NCBI GenBank assembly: GCA_021399445.1
Contig: JAJTUQ010000002.1
Location: 6,944,001 to 7,008,000, forward strand
DNA length: 64,000 nucleotides
Direction of reading: 5' to 3'
Origin: Xylogone sp. PMI_703
Lineage: Eukaryota; Ascomycota; Leotiomycetes
Shown: positions 53,708 to 64,000 of the stretch, piece by piece
Position numbering within the stretch: position 1 is the first letter of the stretch
Layout of the letters: each line of letters starts with the position of its first letter
Position numbers and translations under genes: made by a program
Notes under the pieces: model-generated
What the model saw: the letters and a program-made list of their open reading frames with translations, nothing else
Told to the model about the DNA's origin: nothing
The model's database searches: none

Positions 53708-55613
53708 TCAATTCCAAACATCATAATCCGGAATATTCTCCTCAAAATAGACCTCATTGACTTCTTTGAATCCTACTACAGGAGCATCATAAGGCCATGG
53801 ATTACCATTTCCGCTTGCAAATAATGCAAAGCTCGCCCCTTCAAAGACAAAATAATTCGCAGGTGCGAATGCCAGCCATGAAGATGCTATCTCGGTCATC
53901 CACACCGTTGGTTTTCCTTTGATCTCAAAGCCCAACGAGTATTGTAATGGTGTAGCTCTGATAATGAGGGTGACATCTTCAGGTATCGTTGTATGATTAA
54001 GGGGTATTTGTTTCGCCTTATACGGAAATTAGTATCTAGATACAACGAAGGGATATGTACTTACCTCCGAAGTACCGTTCTTCAGTAAAGTGCTGTAGAA
54101 GCACATGCCGGTCTGGTTGACACATCCTCTGATTCCAATATCTTGGTGTTGGAACTCACTCAGATATACCGAAATACCAACGGATTGTAAGTAGCCCAAA
54201 GATCCTTTAGTTGGCAATAGTGTAGCCCAAAATGTCATATTGAGAGATTTCTGCTTCCGTAGAATTGCTGCAGGTGTATCTCTGTCACTGAGTGAGAACA
54301 CATTGGGCGAGAACGTTAAGCCACCATTGTTATGACCCGGGGTGTAGTGGTAACCAGAGGTTTGTGTAGAACCGGAAATGAAGTTTTCAGTATATGGTAT
54401 GCGTAATTGGTACCAGCTTGGATCCAGCGTTTTGCTGGAAAATTCATCCTTGAATGGTGCCGGCGGATACCTTTGGTCTCGAGTATGGCCAAAGCTCTCA
54501 CTCAAGAGAATAGGCTTGCCTTCATTCAAAACGGGCCAGTTATTAACCCATTTCACTGTAGTCAAGAACGTCTCGCGACCTGCAGATCATTAGCAAGACT
54601 ATATTTTCAGCTCAGAAGTTGGAACTAACCTAACGGAGATGTGCCATTTATCTTCCGCCGGGCGAGGAACACCGCATACCAATCTCCAGAAGGTGCCTCT
54701 ACGAATGTGGCATGACCGGTGGATTGAACAGTAAAGTTGTCAAATCCGTAAGCTCCGTTGAATAGAATTGGGTTCTTTGGATTTGGCTCCCACGGACCCT
54801 TCGGGGATCTTGATCTCGCAATGGTGGCTCTGTGAAGGTCATCCGTGCCGCCTTCCGCAATAAGAAGATAATAGTATTTATCTTTGTAGAACATCTTTGG
54901 GCCCTCATCTCTTGCCGATGCATCATGTATCAGGGTACCATTCCAGAGGCTAATATACTCTCCAACGCAATTCCCAGTCTCTAAGCTGACCTCACATTGA
55001 TATATGCCCCAAAGCCGATCAATGTTGTTATTGGGAGCCATGAGATTGAGATACGTTTTACCAGTACGTTGGTCATGAAAAAGACTCGGATCAATACCCC
55101 ATGGCTCGCACCATGTTGGGTCAGACCAATGGATAAGATCTGGGGACGAAGAGAAAAAGACTCGTGGCCAGACCCTTGCGACTGGGTCGTATGTCCAACG
55201 GGTCATAGATGCTAGATAATAGCGACCATTAATGTAACTCAGACTGGGTGCCCACACGCCTAGTTTCGAATAAGCCTTGATATGGACTTATAATTTTGTG
55301 AAAACTTACCGGCTCCAGTGGGAACGCCATATAGTTGCACATGTTCGGGCGTGGTCAACGCATGTGAGAGTAGCTCCCAATTTGCGAGGTCTTTGGATCT
55401 GTAGATGGGCACACCAGGAAAGTATTCGAACGAGGAGGTGGCAATAAAATATTCATCACCAACCCGTAAGACACTTGGATCGGGGTTCCATCTATTCCGT
55501 TAGCTATAACTGTAGGGTGTTGGGAGCGAATGATCTTACCCTGGAATGATGGGGTTCTTAATTGCAGCTACCCCGGAGGCCCATAGGCAGGTCAGGGTAA
55601 CCAGGATCCTCAT
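53708..55613 (-). CDS. Secreted glycoside hydrolase family 43 enzyme, 569 aa, five exons
   Basis: Five-bladed beta-propeller glycosidase, beta-xylosidase/alpha-L-arabinofuranosidase type. Exons 55613-55540, 55491-55310, 55259-54630, 54579-54065 and 54016-53708 join in frame. Residues 1-17 form a signal peptide (MRILVTLTCLWASGVAA). Expected catalytic residues: base Asp in PGWNPDPSVLRV, pKa-modulating Asp in WGIDPSLFHD, and acid Glu in ARDEGPKMFYKD. The second half (PPAPFKDEFSSKTLDPSWYQLR onward) is a beta-sandwich of the GH43 C-terminal concanavalin-like type. Several N-glycosylation sequons are present. It is transcribed in the same direction as, and 372 bp downstream of, the alginate-lyase-fold gene, suggesting joint action on plant or algal polysaccharide (inference). 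Confidence 0.9.
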
Positions 55614-55984
55614 TATGGGGTATGCAGACAACCACACCATTTCTGTTTTACGATTTCAACCTTATAATCAAATCTGGGGTACCCTTAAATATCAACTGGG
55701 TTTCAACAATAGAGGCCGGACACATTTCCGCTCCGCTCGGTCTTTGGTCCGGTATTTACTCCGGAATTACAGGTACCTCTCACGGATCAAACATTTCTAA
55801 CATCAGTGCGCAACTCTCGGTTATTTAATTAGAATTAAGCCTAAATCTGTTTATTTCTGTCTAAAGCTGGGGTGCGGAGGGAAACTAGCACTAGTTCTTT
55901 CAGATACGGCTGAGCTTAAGTCTATCCCAACATAACTCGGAGCTTCAGAATACCAGAGCGTCTTTCTTGCACCTGGGCTGTAAA
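55614..55984. other. Intergenic stretch, GH43 promoter
   Basis: The 371 bp between two co-directional secreted-enzyme genes hold the GH43 promoter and the lyase terminator. No further feature is seen. Confidence 0.5.
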
Positions 55985-57160
55985 TCATTTCAGACGGAAA
56001 GCCAGGGTTCCATAGCCCAATTGATCAAAGCCTCCAGAGTTGGAACCGTAATTACCTCCTCCACCTTCTGCACCGCCACTCTGAGAGTTCACCAAGTCCC
56101 TCATCTTTCCAGTCCATTGAGCATTCAACCCTTTCAAGTCCTGGTAATGAGCATAAAGCAATTCCCATGCAGGCCTAATAGTTCCTCTTGAGCTGTTCGA
56201 GATCACAGTTTGAGTGACGTCGCTGTTAGTATACGTGCTGTACGGGACATCTTCGCCCACGTTATACTTGGAACAATACTCGCTGCCAGCCAAGATCTTG
56301 TTACTCTCATATCCGAAAAGATCATCACCTTGGTTGTATGCCATTTGTGCGAAGGGGCCGAGGAGAGCGAAGTCAAGAGTTGCATGGCCCTGATCACGCC
56401 CAGCTTCCTGATTTTGGCCAAGGCTTTGTCCGTCAACAGTATACAATTTCCAGATAGTCTTGTCAATGTTACCGTTTCCGACTCCCTTTTTGAAGTATGT
56501 GATGGCTTCATTGTACATAGTCACATTGTCGTTGAAGATTCCAATTGCGAGCATGGATGCCATGTTGCACAGGTCCCAGTTTGCCCAGTAATGGTCAGTA
56601 GCGGCGTTGTTGTGTCGAACGAGGAAATCATGGTTAACGGCGAAGAAGACGTCATGAAGCATGGTCTTGAATTGGGTCTGGTCAGCAGCTTTCCAGCCGC
56701 TATAACTACGCATGATTTCTGCAGCGTTTGCAATCTCATAGCCGTAGATCCCTGCCGCGAGAGCGGCATCAGATGTCCCCCGGATCGCTGTGAGAGTTGA
56801 ACCCCAAGCATTTAGGATCTTGACCGCCGTGTCAGCGAAAGAGGTATCGCCTGAGATTTTCCAACGGAGTGCTAGAGCGTAGGCAGCGGCGACATCATTG
56901 AATAGTAATGAGTAATTCTCGCCATGTGTCCCATCATTTCCACGATAAACAATTGCTTGAGGACGGGGGGTGTAACTGGCTTGGGAGTGGGAATTAGCAG
57001 TCAGGATATTCCAGCTGGTGATCCATGGAGCTGCTTTAGCTGAGACTTTGGATTTCATTCGTGTAAAATCTGCCTCAGTGTGAAGCATTCCAGGATGAAC
57101 AAGAGACGAGACTTGCTTGATTGCTAAAAAAGCAAGCAATATCGATTTGAGGGACCTCAT
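55985..57160 (-). CDS. Secreted alginate-lyase-fold polysaccharide lyase, 391 aa
   Basis: (Alpha/alpha)-toroid lyase of the alginate lyase domain family (PF05426 type). Fungal relatives include glucuronan lyases, so the substrate may be glucuronan or another polyuronide rather than alginate. Single exon. The signal peptide is residues 1-19 (RSLKSILLAFLAIKQVSS). Conserved features: TRMKSKVSAKAAPW, RGNDGTHGENYSLLFNDVAAAYALALRW, HYWANWDLCNMASMLAIGIF (Asn/Trp/Asp of the substrate groove), and NQEAGRDQGHATLDFALLGPFAQMAY with the GRDQGH core. A Gly/Ser-rich insert (GGAEGGGGNYGSNSGG) lies near the end. Beta-elimination would release unsaturated uronates, which neighbouring keto-acid enzymes could process (inference). 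Confidence 0.85.
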   Translation of the reverse strand: MRSLKSILLAFLAIKQVSSLVHPGMLHTEADFTRMKSKVSAKAAPWITSWNILTANSHSQASYTPRPQAIVYRGNDGTHGENYSLLFNDVAAAYALALRWKISGDTSFADTAVKILNAWGSTLTAIRGTSDAALAAGIYGYEIANAAEIMRSYSGWKAADQTQFKTMLHDVFFAVNHDFLVRHNNAATDHYWANWDLCNMASMLAIGIFNDNVTMYNEAITYFKKGVGNGNIDKTIWKLYTVDGQSLGQNQEAGRDQGHATLDFALLGPFAQMAYNQGDDLFGYESNKILAGSEYCSKYNVGEDVPYSTYTNSDVTQTVISNSSRGTIRPAWELLYAHYQDLKGLNAQWTGKMRDLVNSQSGGAEGGGGNYGSNSGGFDQLGYGTLAFRLK

Positions 57161-58459
57161 GTTGGGGTATGTATCGATACTCTCAAGTAGAGGATGTTGG
57201 CTCTGGAATATCTTGAATTTTTAGTTGTCTTTCTCTTCGCCTTAAGGGGTTATATAAATGATGAAAATCCATGCTGCAGTACTATACGACGGAGTCACGG
57301 GCTCGGTATCGGAATTCTTTGTCAGATCACGCATTACAGTTAATATAAAATGAAACGCGAGAAGAGGGGCAGTGTTGATCTGACTCGCCGTAAGAAGCCT
57401 GTAAGTTTGGAGATTATGGAGAACCAGCTGAGAGGAATCTAATATTGCAATGCCAAAGAATTGTCCCTAATGGCTGTCTGGAAGCCCGAGAGACGGCCCG
57501 CCCCACTACTACTCGAAAAAAATATAGACAATATGTTAAATATATTGCTGTAGAACTAGATCAGCCTCACGGATGTAACATAATAGAGTAGTATGCATTA
57601 TAAAAATAAATTATTCTTGAGATCCCTCATTGGTGTTATGATATCCGGAGCTGGCTGGCACATCAGCCCATGGCGCCCTGTAGTATCTGCCGGACTGTGC
57701 ACGTCTTGTACGTAGCGTACTTCCCCAGATTTGAAAAGCACTGGGCTGCGGCTCGCAGCGCCTCTTACGGGACCCCACGCACCCCATGGCTACTCTTATG
57801 GGCGTAGAGTAATAGCCATATAGTCCATAGAATACAAACAAATTACAATCTCAAACCATCCGAGAGATTTCCCGTCGTCAAAGTAAATATGGCATTGTGG
57901 ATTACTAATATCGGATATACGTTTTCCCAGACCGACTGAATTGCGCTAGCCCCCGATTTAGATACGGAGCCGACGTTTCCACTCAAACTCGCGTCAACCT
58001 TCTTCGGACACCGGGCTCAATCAAGACGACGCGAGTATGTAGGGGACAAAGAGAGCAATACCAAGGTAGAATCTTTTTATTATAGTCGACTGCCGCAACC
58101 TCCTGGTCTGCCTAATACCACAGGTCGCCAGGAATGCGCGGCCCCGCAGCCGCTGTGGCTGGAGGGGGTGTAGCGGCTCGAAGGTCTGCGCAGAAGCTAT
58201 GGTCTCTCAAGGATAGTTATGGTATGTGGAGCTTCTTCAATTACGTATTTGTTGGTCTCTGAAGCTCAATTTGCCGTTTATCTGCAGCTTGGTGGATGAA
58301 TCAAGGAGCAGTAATAAAGAACGTGCACTAATCCCACATCTCGTATAGGATTCATAGCCTGGCATGTAAGCACGTATAGTACCCTCAAGCCAGAGACATG
58401 TGAAGCTGGTCCAAGATCCGATTCTAAAGCGGTACGAGGGCAGAGAAATACAGGCGATC
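57161..58459. other. Intergenic stretch
   Basis: Promoter side of the lyase gene and 5' region of the PP2C gene. A GC-rich patch lies near 58120-58190. Short frames such as 57841-57611 have no recognisable features. Confidence 0.45.
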
Positions 58460-60294
58460 ATGATGGCGTCCGGGTTTTCGGGTTTAGTGAGAGGACTGGT
58501 ACGGTGTCGCTAGGGCACAAATGCCGGTATCATGTCAATTCCAGATCTCTCAATTCTTCAGTTGTTGGCTATGGGGATGCACCAGCCAAAGATACATACC
58601 AAAACGGCTTAGGTAGTAGCCCAGGATGTGCGGTAGGTAGGAAAATATCAGGAAATTCAATTTCAAGTCCGATAAGAGATGCTGGAACATACGATCAATC
58701 GAGGAAGGGATTGCACATACAGAAACGTCATTTTCATGACTATTTTGTGACCAACCTTCCGTCCTCGTCACTGCATCCCGATTCCAGAGGCCCACACCAT
58801 AAACTACCTCGTTCGGCGTCGACACCTCATACCCCCGGCCCAGGCTCCTCATCGGCGACTCCTTTAAGTGTAGGGCCATCAAGAGAACTTACCGTAGTTC
58901 GAATTCCTCTCCGAAAAGCTAAACATCATTTTGGTGTCTCCTTATCGCGAGGTACGAGGCCTTACAATGAGGATGCATTTCAGGCCGGAACTCTAGAGAT
59001 CCCGGCATTCGCAAAACGAAAAGCCATCAGTTTAAGCAGATCTAAATCTGGTGCAATGATTAGTGATGGATCTGGAACGTCTGCTGAAAGTGCCAGTGGT
59101 GATCCACAAGTATTTTATTTTGGCGTCTTTGATGGTCATGGAGGGAATGAGTGTAGCGATTTCCTGAGTCAGGAGCTGCATAATTACGTTGAGAGTGCAG
59201 CTGAGAGCTTTGGGCTCCAATCTAGCTTGAAAGATACCCAAAATGTGCAACAGGGTATACCTTCGAGTAGGGAAGAAAATATACTGGCCGAAGCTTCTTC
59301 TACCGGCACATCATTAGATGTAACAGAATCCAATAAACCAACACCTCTCCAACTTGAACAAGAGCTTGTCGCAGAATGGAGAGAAACTGTTGGCGGCTAT
59401 TTTCGACGTTTCAAACCGGAATATTTCGAGGTGTCCTCTAAGTCACGCGGAAACAAGACGAGCACCTCTACACAAATACCTATTACTCTTGAACCGGTCC
59501 TAATGTACGCGTTTCTCAAAGCCGACTTAGACTTTGTCACAGCACAAGCTCATAAACCAGATTCTTCTGATACCAATTCCGACAAACCTTTGAATGAGGA
59601 TGATATCTTGGACTCTCCAGCTCTTCTGAAAAACCGCTGGATAGGAGGGCCCACTCGGTTTATAGGGGGCTCTACGGCTTCAATCGCTTTAATATCAACC
59701 CCTACTCCAACACCTTTTTGGCACCCTGCCACTCCATGTACCATTATCACAGCTCATGTAGGCGATACTCGCATTATTCTCTGTGACACTGCCACTGGGC
59801 TCGCAAAGCCTATCACTACAAACCATCATCCTTCGACTCCACTAGAAAGCACTCGTCTCCGACGTTATGCGGCCACATTCTCAACCGACTCATTTGGCGA
59901 GGAACGGATGTCAGGCTTGGCTAATACACGAGCGTTTGGTGACATGCGGTCAAAGAGGATCGGAGTATCTGCTGAGCCAGAGATCACACGAGTTGAGCTC
60001 TTACCAGCGGAGTATTCCTTTCTCGTGTTAGTGTCCGATGGTGTCTCAGGAACACTCGATGACCAAGAGATAGTGGATATTGTTAAGGAGGCGAAGACTC
60101 CTGAGCAGGCTGCACGAGATGTGGTGAGCTTCGCTACAGAAGTGAGCAGTGAGGGTGATAATGCTACTTGTTTGGTTGTTAGACTTGGAGGCTGGGAGAG
60201 AAGGAATGAGGGTGGTTTAGGAAGCCTGGGGACTAAAGAACGGAGAGATTGGAGGAAAGCAGATGCAGCTGACCCCAGGAGGGGGAGGACATGA
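58460..60294 (+). CDS. PP2C-type protein phosphatase (Ptc6-like), about 597 aa; N-terminus uncertain
   Basis: Metal-dependent Ser/Thr phosphatase resembling the mitochondrial Ptc6 group. The frame is open from 58504 but has no ATG until well inside the catalytic domain, so an upstream exon is needed. A model of 58460-58503 plus 58545-60294 (41-nt intron, GTGTCG...CCAG) gives MMASGFSGLVRGLVRSLNSS, a basic presequence; this start is tentative. Conserved: KRHFHDYFVTNLPS near the N-terminus, FGVSLSRGTRPYNEDAF, the metal-binding VFYFGVFDGHGGNECSDF, GSTASIALI, ITAHVGDTRIILCD, FLVLVSDGVSG and GDNATCLVVRL. A long low-complexity insert (about residues 235-300) separates motifs. It probably dephosphorylates mitochondrial matrix or mitophagy-related targets (family knowledge). 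Confidence 0.8.
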
Positions 60295-62423
60295 GTTATG
60301 ACTGAGGATATAGACTACGTGTACTATTAAATCGTACCATCGCAAGGCAACATATGGTTGCTTCTATTATATCGTACCAATAGGGAAAGTAATTGGACGA
60401 ATTAAGATGTAAATCTCGCCAGTGCAAACTTCAAGTGATAATAGGAGCTGTGACACGGGGCGATTTTGGCAACATTAAGCCAAGAAGCAAACAGTAGCTT
60501 ACAGACAGCAGAGAGTAGGTTAAGAAAATGGTGGCCAGAAGAAGTTGTTCACTATATTGGAACAGGTATCACGATGTCTAAGGTGTAATATTTTCCTTTC
60601 GCTGTAACACGATTTGCCCTGACCACTTTACCACCATCATGGCGCCTGTTGTGTTATGTGGCACTTGCTTATTATTTGGGAATATATAGTTATGTTCAAT
60701 AAAGGACGGCTCCTGGTTGTAGTGAACTTTGCGTCCATGGACAGAAGTTTTGTTGCACATCTGGGGTCTTCAAAATGGAACTAAAAGTCTTGGTATTTAA
60801 ATGGTAGTAGGTGATTTACTCCTTACACTTACTTGGTGTTCGACCAGGTTTGAGGGTATGTCTCTTATTCATGAACAAATGTTTTGTTGCACATCTGGGG
60901 TCTTGAAAAATAAGCTAAAAGTCTTGGCATTTATTTGGTAGTGGTGATTACTCCTTACACTGAGGGTATATCTCCTGTTGCAAGTTCTCTGAGTGTAAAA
61001 TACATTTCGTCATGGACTGATCGCCAGCCTAGACCGCCAGGAAAAGTTGCGATACTGAGATTTTAAGTCATGGAATTGAAGCCCTTGGTCTTCTGGCCCC
61101 AATATCCACCCAGGGAGTCGTGTGAGGAGAAAAGTGTAAGGCAACTCAACGATCTTAACTTCTACGTGATATAATAGAAACTCGAGACTGGATCTAGCTC
61201 AATATTTAACTGTAATGTCTCTTATTGGAAGATACTCTTATGGATGACTTGCCAGTTGATACTCTCAGAATTGGAGCTTATAGCAGGACCACTATATGAG
61301 CTAGAACTTTGATACGATTCTGAAAGAGCAGCATTTTCTCTGTAGAGATAGAGTGATCATAAAGTTACATCCGGCTCGTCAGCCACCATCTTACTAAAAC
61401 ATAAAAAAAGAAAGCAAAAAGAAACATACAACAGAAGGAATTCGCTGGTCGTCACCGACCCAACTACTAGACTTCCGATTTGAGGCTTATGTATGGCAGA
61501 GCGGACAGGATGCCCAGTTCTCCTCAATCTATGGTCGTATGTGGCAGAATTATAAGTAATATCACTTTTATACACAGATTGCGGGACGCATGAAGCATGA
61601 AGCATGAATTAGAGACGCAAGAGATATTTAACCTTTCTTCTGTCCGTGAGCTTTTAGAAGAATTAGGAAATGATAAGATTTGCGGTGATGATTTTTATAG
61701 GACTTGTTCATAGCTTTAGTTGTGATATTTAAGTTAGATCCATACAATGTGGTTCGTCAGCAGATATCAACCATTACACCTCCGTGTAGCAAAAGTTATA
61801 GTCGATGGTGAAATTTCAGATATGAGAGAGTCATAAATAACATGAACTCACCTCATAAATCACAAGTAATGACTCTGGAAATTATCTATCCGTGATATCT
61901 CGAGAAAAGCCTACGAAAGTGATCCTGGATGGTAATTGCATACAGCGAAGAGATACCCGATAATTCTTCCGGGTATTATCTTCAGATACCCGACCGGTTA
62001 CCGGCTAAGTGGTGCTGCAGGAAGCCAAACTGAAGCTGTCAATAACCGGCCACTCACTTCTTCATGCTCAACTGAGATATCAACCGCCAAACAGAACCAT
62101 AGAATGCTGCAGCCAAGTGCTGCAGGGCTTGACCGCGTCTAATCACCCCTTGCCTCCCAGATTAGTGTGCAGATAGTTAGTCTTTGGATGCGGAGGGGGA
62201 TGCACACGCAACATCCGGCAGAGCGGGGAGCTTTAGAAAACCCACTACTATGTAGGTTAGGTAAATATAAATAAAGTAAGGGATGTTTCCGTCGCATATT
62301 TCTTATTTCTTTTCTTTATTTGTTTGAAATTGTACATATCAAGGGAATTCCCTCCCACCGTCCATATAGAGAGTTCGTTTGGGGCTCAGAAAGGATTCAC
62401 CATCGCGATCTCAATCTCGAACC
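60295..62423. other. 2.1-kb intergenic stretch
   Basis: 3' flank of the phosphatase and promoter of the amine oxidase. It contains an imperfect direct duplication at 60747-60979. The remainder is AT-rich with no credible gene. Confidence 0.45.
60747..60979. repeat. Imperfect tandem duplication
   Basis: The block starting GTTTTGTTGCACATCTGGGG at 60747 recurs at 60891. Both copies continue with CTAAAAGTCTTGG, a TGGTAGT...GTGATT segment and ACTCCTTACAC. Each is followed by GAGGGTAT(G/A)TCTC. The copies differ by small indels, so this is an old local duplication. Confidence 0.6.
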
Positions 62424-64000
62424 ATGTCACAGAGATCGGTCCCTCACCCACTCGAGCAGCTCCGTGTCGATGAAGCTGCTCGAGCCCGTGATATTGTCAT
62501 ACGGTCACGAAATAATGGCCGCAAAGTAGTCCTCGATTTCCGACAGATTGCTCTTGAAGAGCCTGCCAAAGCCGAACTCCAAAAGTTCCTCGAGGTTGAG
62601 CACACAAGCGGAATATCTGCCTCCACACCAAGGCCGGCTCGGCTTGCAAGGGTCTACTACGATGTTATTGGAAGTGATAAGATTCCTGTATACTATGAGA
62701 GCGTTGTGGATGTCAATGCGGGCGAGGAGCTGAACTGCGAGGCTATCAGTTCGACATATCATGCAGCTTTGACGCTGTGAGTTTTCTACCTAGTATCCTA
62801 TTATTCATTCAGAGAAGTTAGTAAGAATAGAAGCTAATTTCTGGGATCTAGGCACGAATTTGATGATCTTGTCGAAGCAGTCTGGGCATCCCCGCTCTTC
62901 AAATCTGCTCTGGCAGAATTTACCCTCCCAGAAGGATTTGAGGTGGTCATTGAGCCCTGGCCCTATGGAGGCCCAGACCCAGATGAAGAAACGAGACGAT
63001 ACTTCCAAGGTCTCTGTTTTGCGCAAGATACACGCTCTGGAAACCCGGACTCTAATTTCTATGGATATCCGCTCCCATTGGTCCCTGTAATGGACGCACA
63101 TACCAAAGAGATTGTCAGAATCGATAGATTGGCTACTGGCGGCGAAGAGGACGGGCTAAGCAAAGAAACTACAAGCAAGGATGTTATCGGACATTGTCAG
63201 CCTGCGGAATATATCCCTGAATTACTTCCTGGTGGAGTGAGAAAGGATTTGAAACCGCTGAATGTAATTCAACCCGAGGGTCCGAGTTTCACAGTCACGG
63301 ATGAGAGCTTGGTGGAGTGGCAGAAATGGAGATTCAGGGTCGGTTTCAATTATAGAGAGGGGGCTACGATTCATGACGTCTGGTATGATGGGCGGAGTGT
63401 TATGTATAGGCTGAGCGTTAGTGAGATGGTAAGTTGCTTATATGCAGGCCTGTTTATCACTATTATACTCATACTTCCGATAGACTGTACCATACGCCGA
63501 TGCTCGATCGCCTTTCCAGCGAAAGCAAGCCTTTGATTTCGGCGATGGAGGTGCTGGTGCATGTGCCAATAACTTACAGCTTGGATGCGACTGTTTAGGT
63601 GCTATCAAGGTATACCTAACTCAGAAAATTTCAGTCTCGTTTTAACTAACAGTAGTCAAACAGTATTTCAATGCCACAACAACTCAGAAAGATGGTTCTG
63701 TCGTCCCAGCTCCCAACATAATCTGTCTTCACGAACAGGACAATGGCATCGCATGGAAGCACACAAACTGGCGTACCGGACGTGCCGTCGTGACCCGTCA
63801 CCGCGAACTCGTAGTCCAGTTCATCATCACGCTGGCTAATTACGAGTACATCTTTGCCTATAAATTTGATCAGTCTGGCGGTATCAGATGCGAAGTCCGA
63901 GCAACTGGAATTGTGTCTGTTGTCAACATCGACAAGGGAAAGAAGAGTCCGTACGGAAACGTCGTCTCCCCGGGTGCCTTGGCACAGAATCACCAGCATA
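62424..64000 (+). CDS. Copper amine oxidase (peroxisomal primary-amine oxidase type), 5' part only
   Basis: Quinoprotein oxidising primary amines to aldehydes with release of ammonia and hydrogen peroxide. Exons 62424-62776, 62852-63428, 63484-63609 and 63664 to the window end join in frame; the gene runs off the right edge. N2 and N3 domains are visible (HPLEQLRVDEAARARDIV, ARVYYDVIG, HEFDDLVEAVWASP, VIEPWPYGGPDPD). The catalytic domain shows TVPYADARSPFQRKQAFDFG with the Asp base region, and TLANYEYIFAYKFDQSGGI, whose NY tyrosine is the precursor of the topaquinone cofactor. The copper-binding His pair lies beyond the window. The ATG at 62424 matches the family better than the one at 62379. 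Confidence 0.9.

Noticed and set aside
56210..56800. 196-codon plus-strand frame
   Set aside because: Antisense to the alginate-lyase-fold gene, whose sense frame shows clear family motifs.

Overview
The window reads as chromosomal DNA of a filamentous ascomycete (Pezizomycotina). Genes lie on both strands, carry short GT-AG introns of about 45-80 nt, and are typical fungal families: Zn2Cys6 regulator, MFS permeases, OCH1-type mannosyltransferase, short-chain dehydrogenases, secreted CAZymes and a TRI5-like terpene synthase. I cannot fix the genus; a Leotiomycete-like or related fungus is a guess. I traced 27 protein-coding genes. For the spliced ones, exon phases and stop codons agree across all junctions unless stated. 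I saw no convincing tRNA, rRNA, CRISPR array or intact transposon.

Layout. 0.2-10.7 kb: aldo/keto reductase, an unrecognised 528-residue protein, a METTL7-like methyltransferase and two MFS permeases. 12.7-26.1 kb: nitronate monooxygenase, an oxysterol-binding protein, a Zn2Cys6 regulator, a short-chain dehydrogenase (SDR), a DUF2236/MpaB-like oxygenase, a TRI5-family terpene synthase and a second SDR. The stretch 16.0-26.1 kb looks like a small terpenoid biosynthetic cluster without a P450. The oxysterol-binding protein beside it has a degenerate lipid-ligand signature.

27.0-40.3 kb: a homogentisate-dioxygenase-like ring-cleavage enzyme, a class III CoA-transferase with a mitochondrial presequence, an oxodicarboxylate-type mitochondrial carrier, a maleylacetate reductase, a thiolase and a TDT/SLAC1-type anion transporter. 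Together these suggest an aromatic pathway running through maleylacetate and 3-oxoadipate to succinyl-CoA and acetyl-CoA, with its last steps in mitochondria.

42.0-47.9 kb: an OCH1-like glycosyltransferase and a membrane acyltransferase, separated by a 3-kb promoter-type region rich in GTAC inverted repeats. 48.2-57.2 kb: a small helix-turn-helix protein, an RraA-type aldolase, a D-2-hydroxyacid dehydrogenase, an Ldh2-type dehydrogenase, a secreted GH43 and a secreted alginate-lyase-fold enzyme. This could be a polyuronide-to-keto-acid catabolic set. 58.5-64.0 kb: a mitochondrial-type PP2C phosphatase and the 5' part of a copper amine oxidase cut by the window edge.

Functions are family-level readings of translated sequence. 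Pathway assignments are inference from gene neighbourhood.
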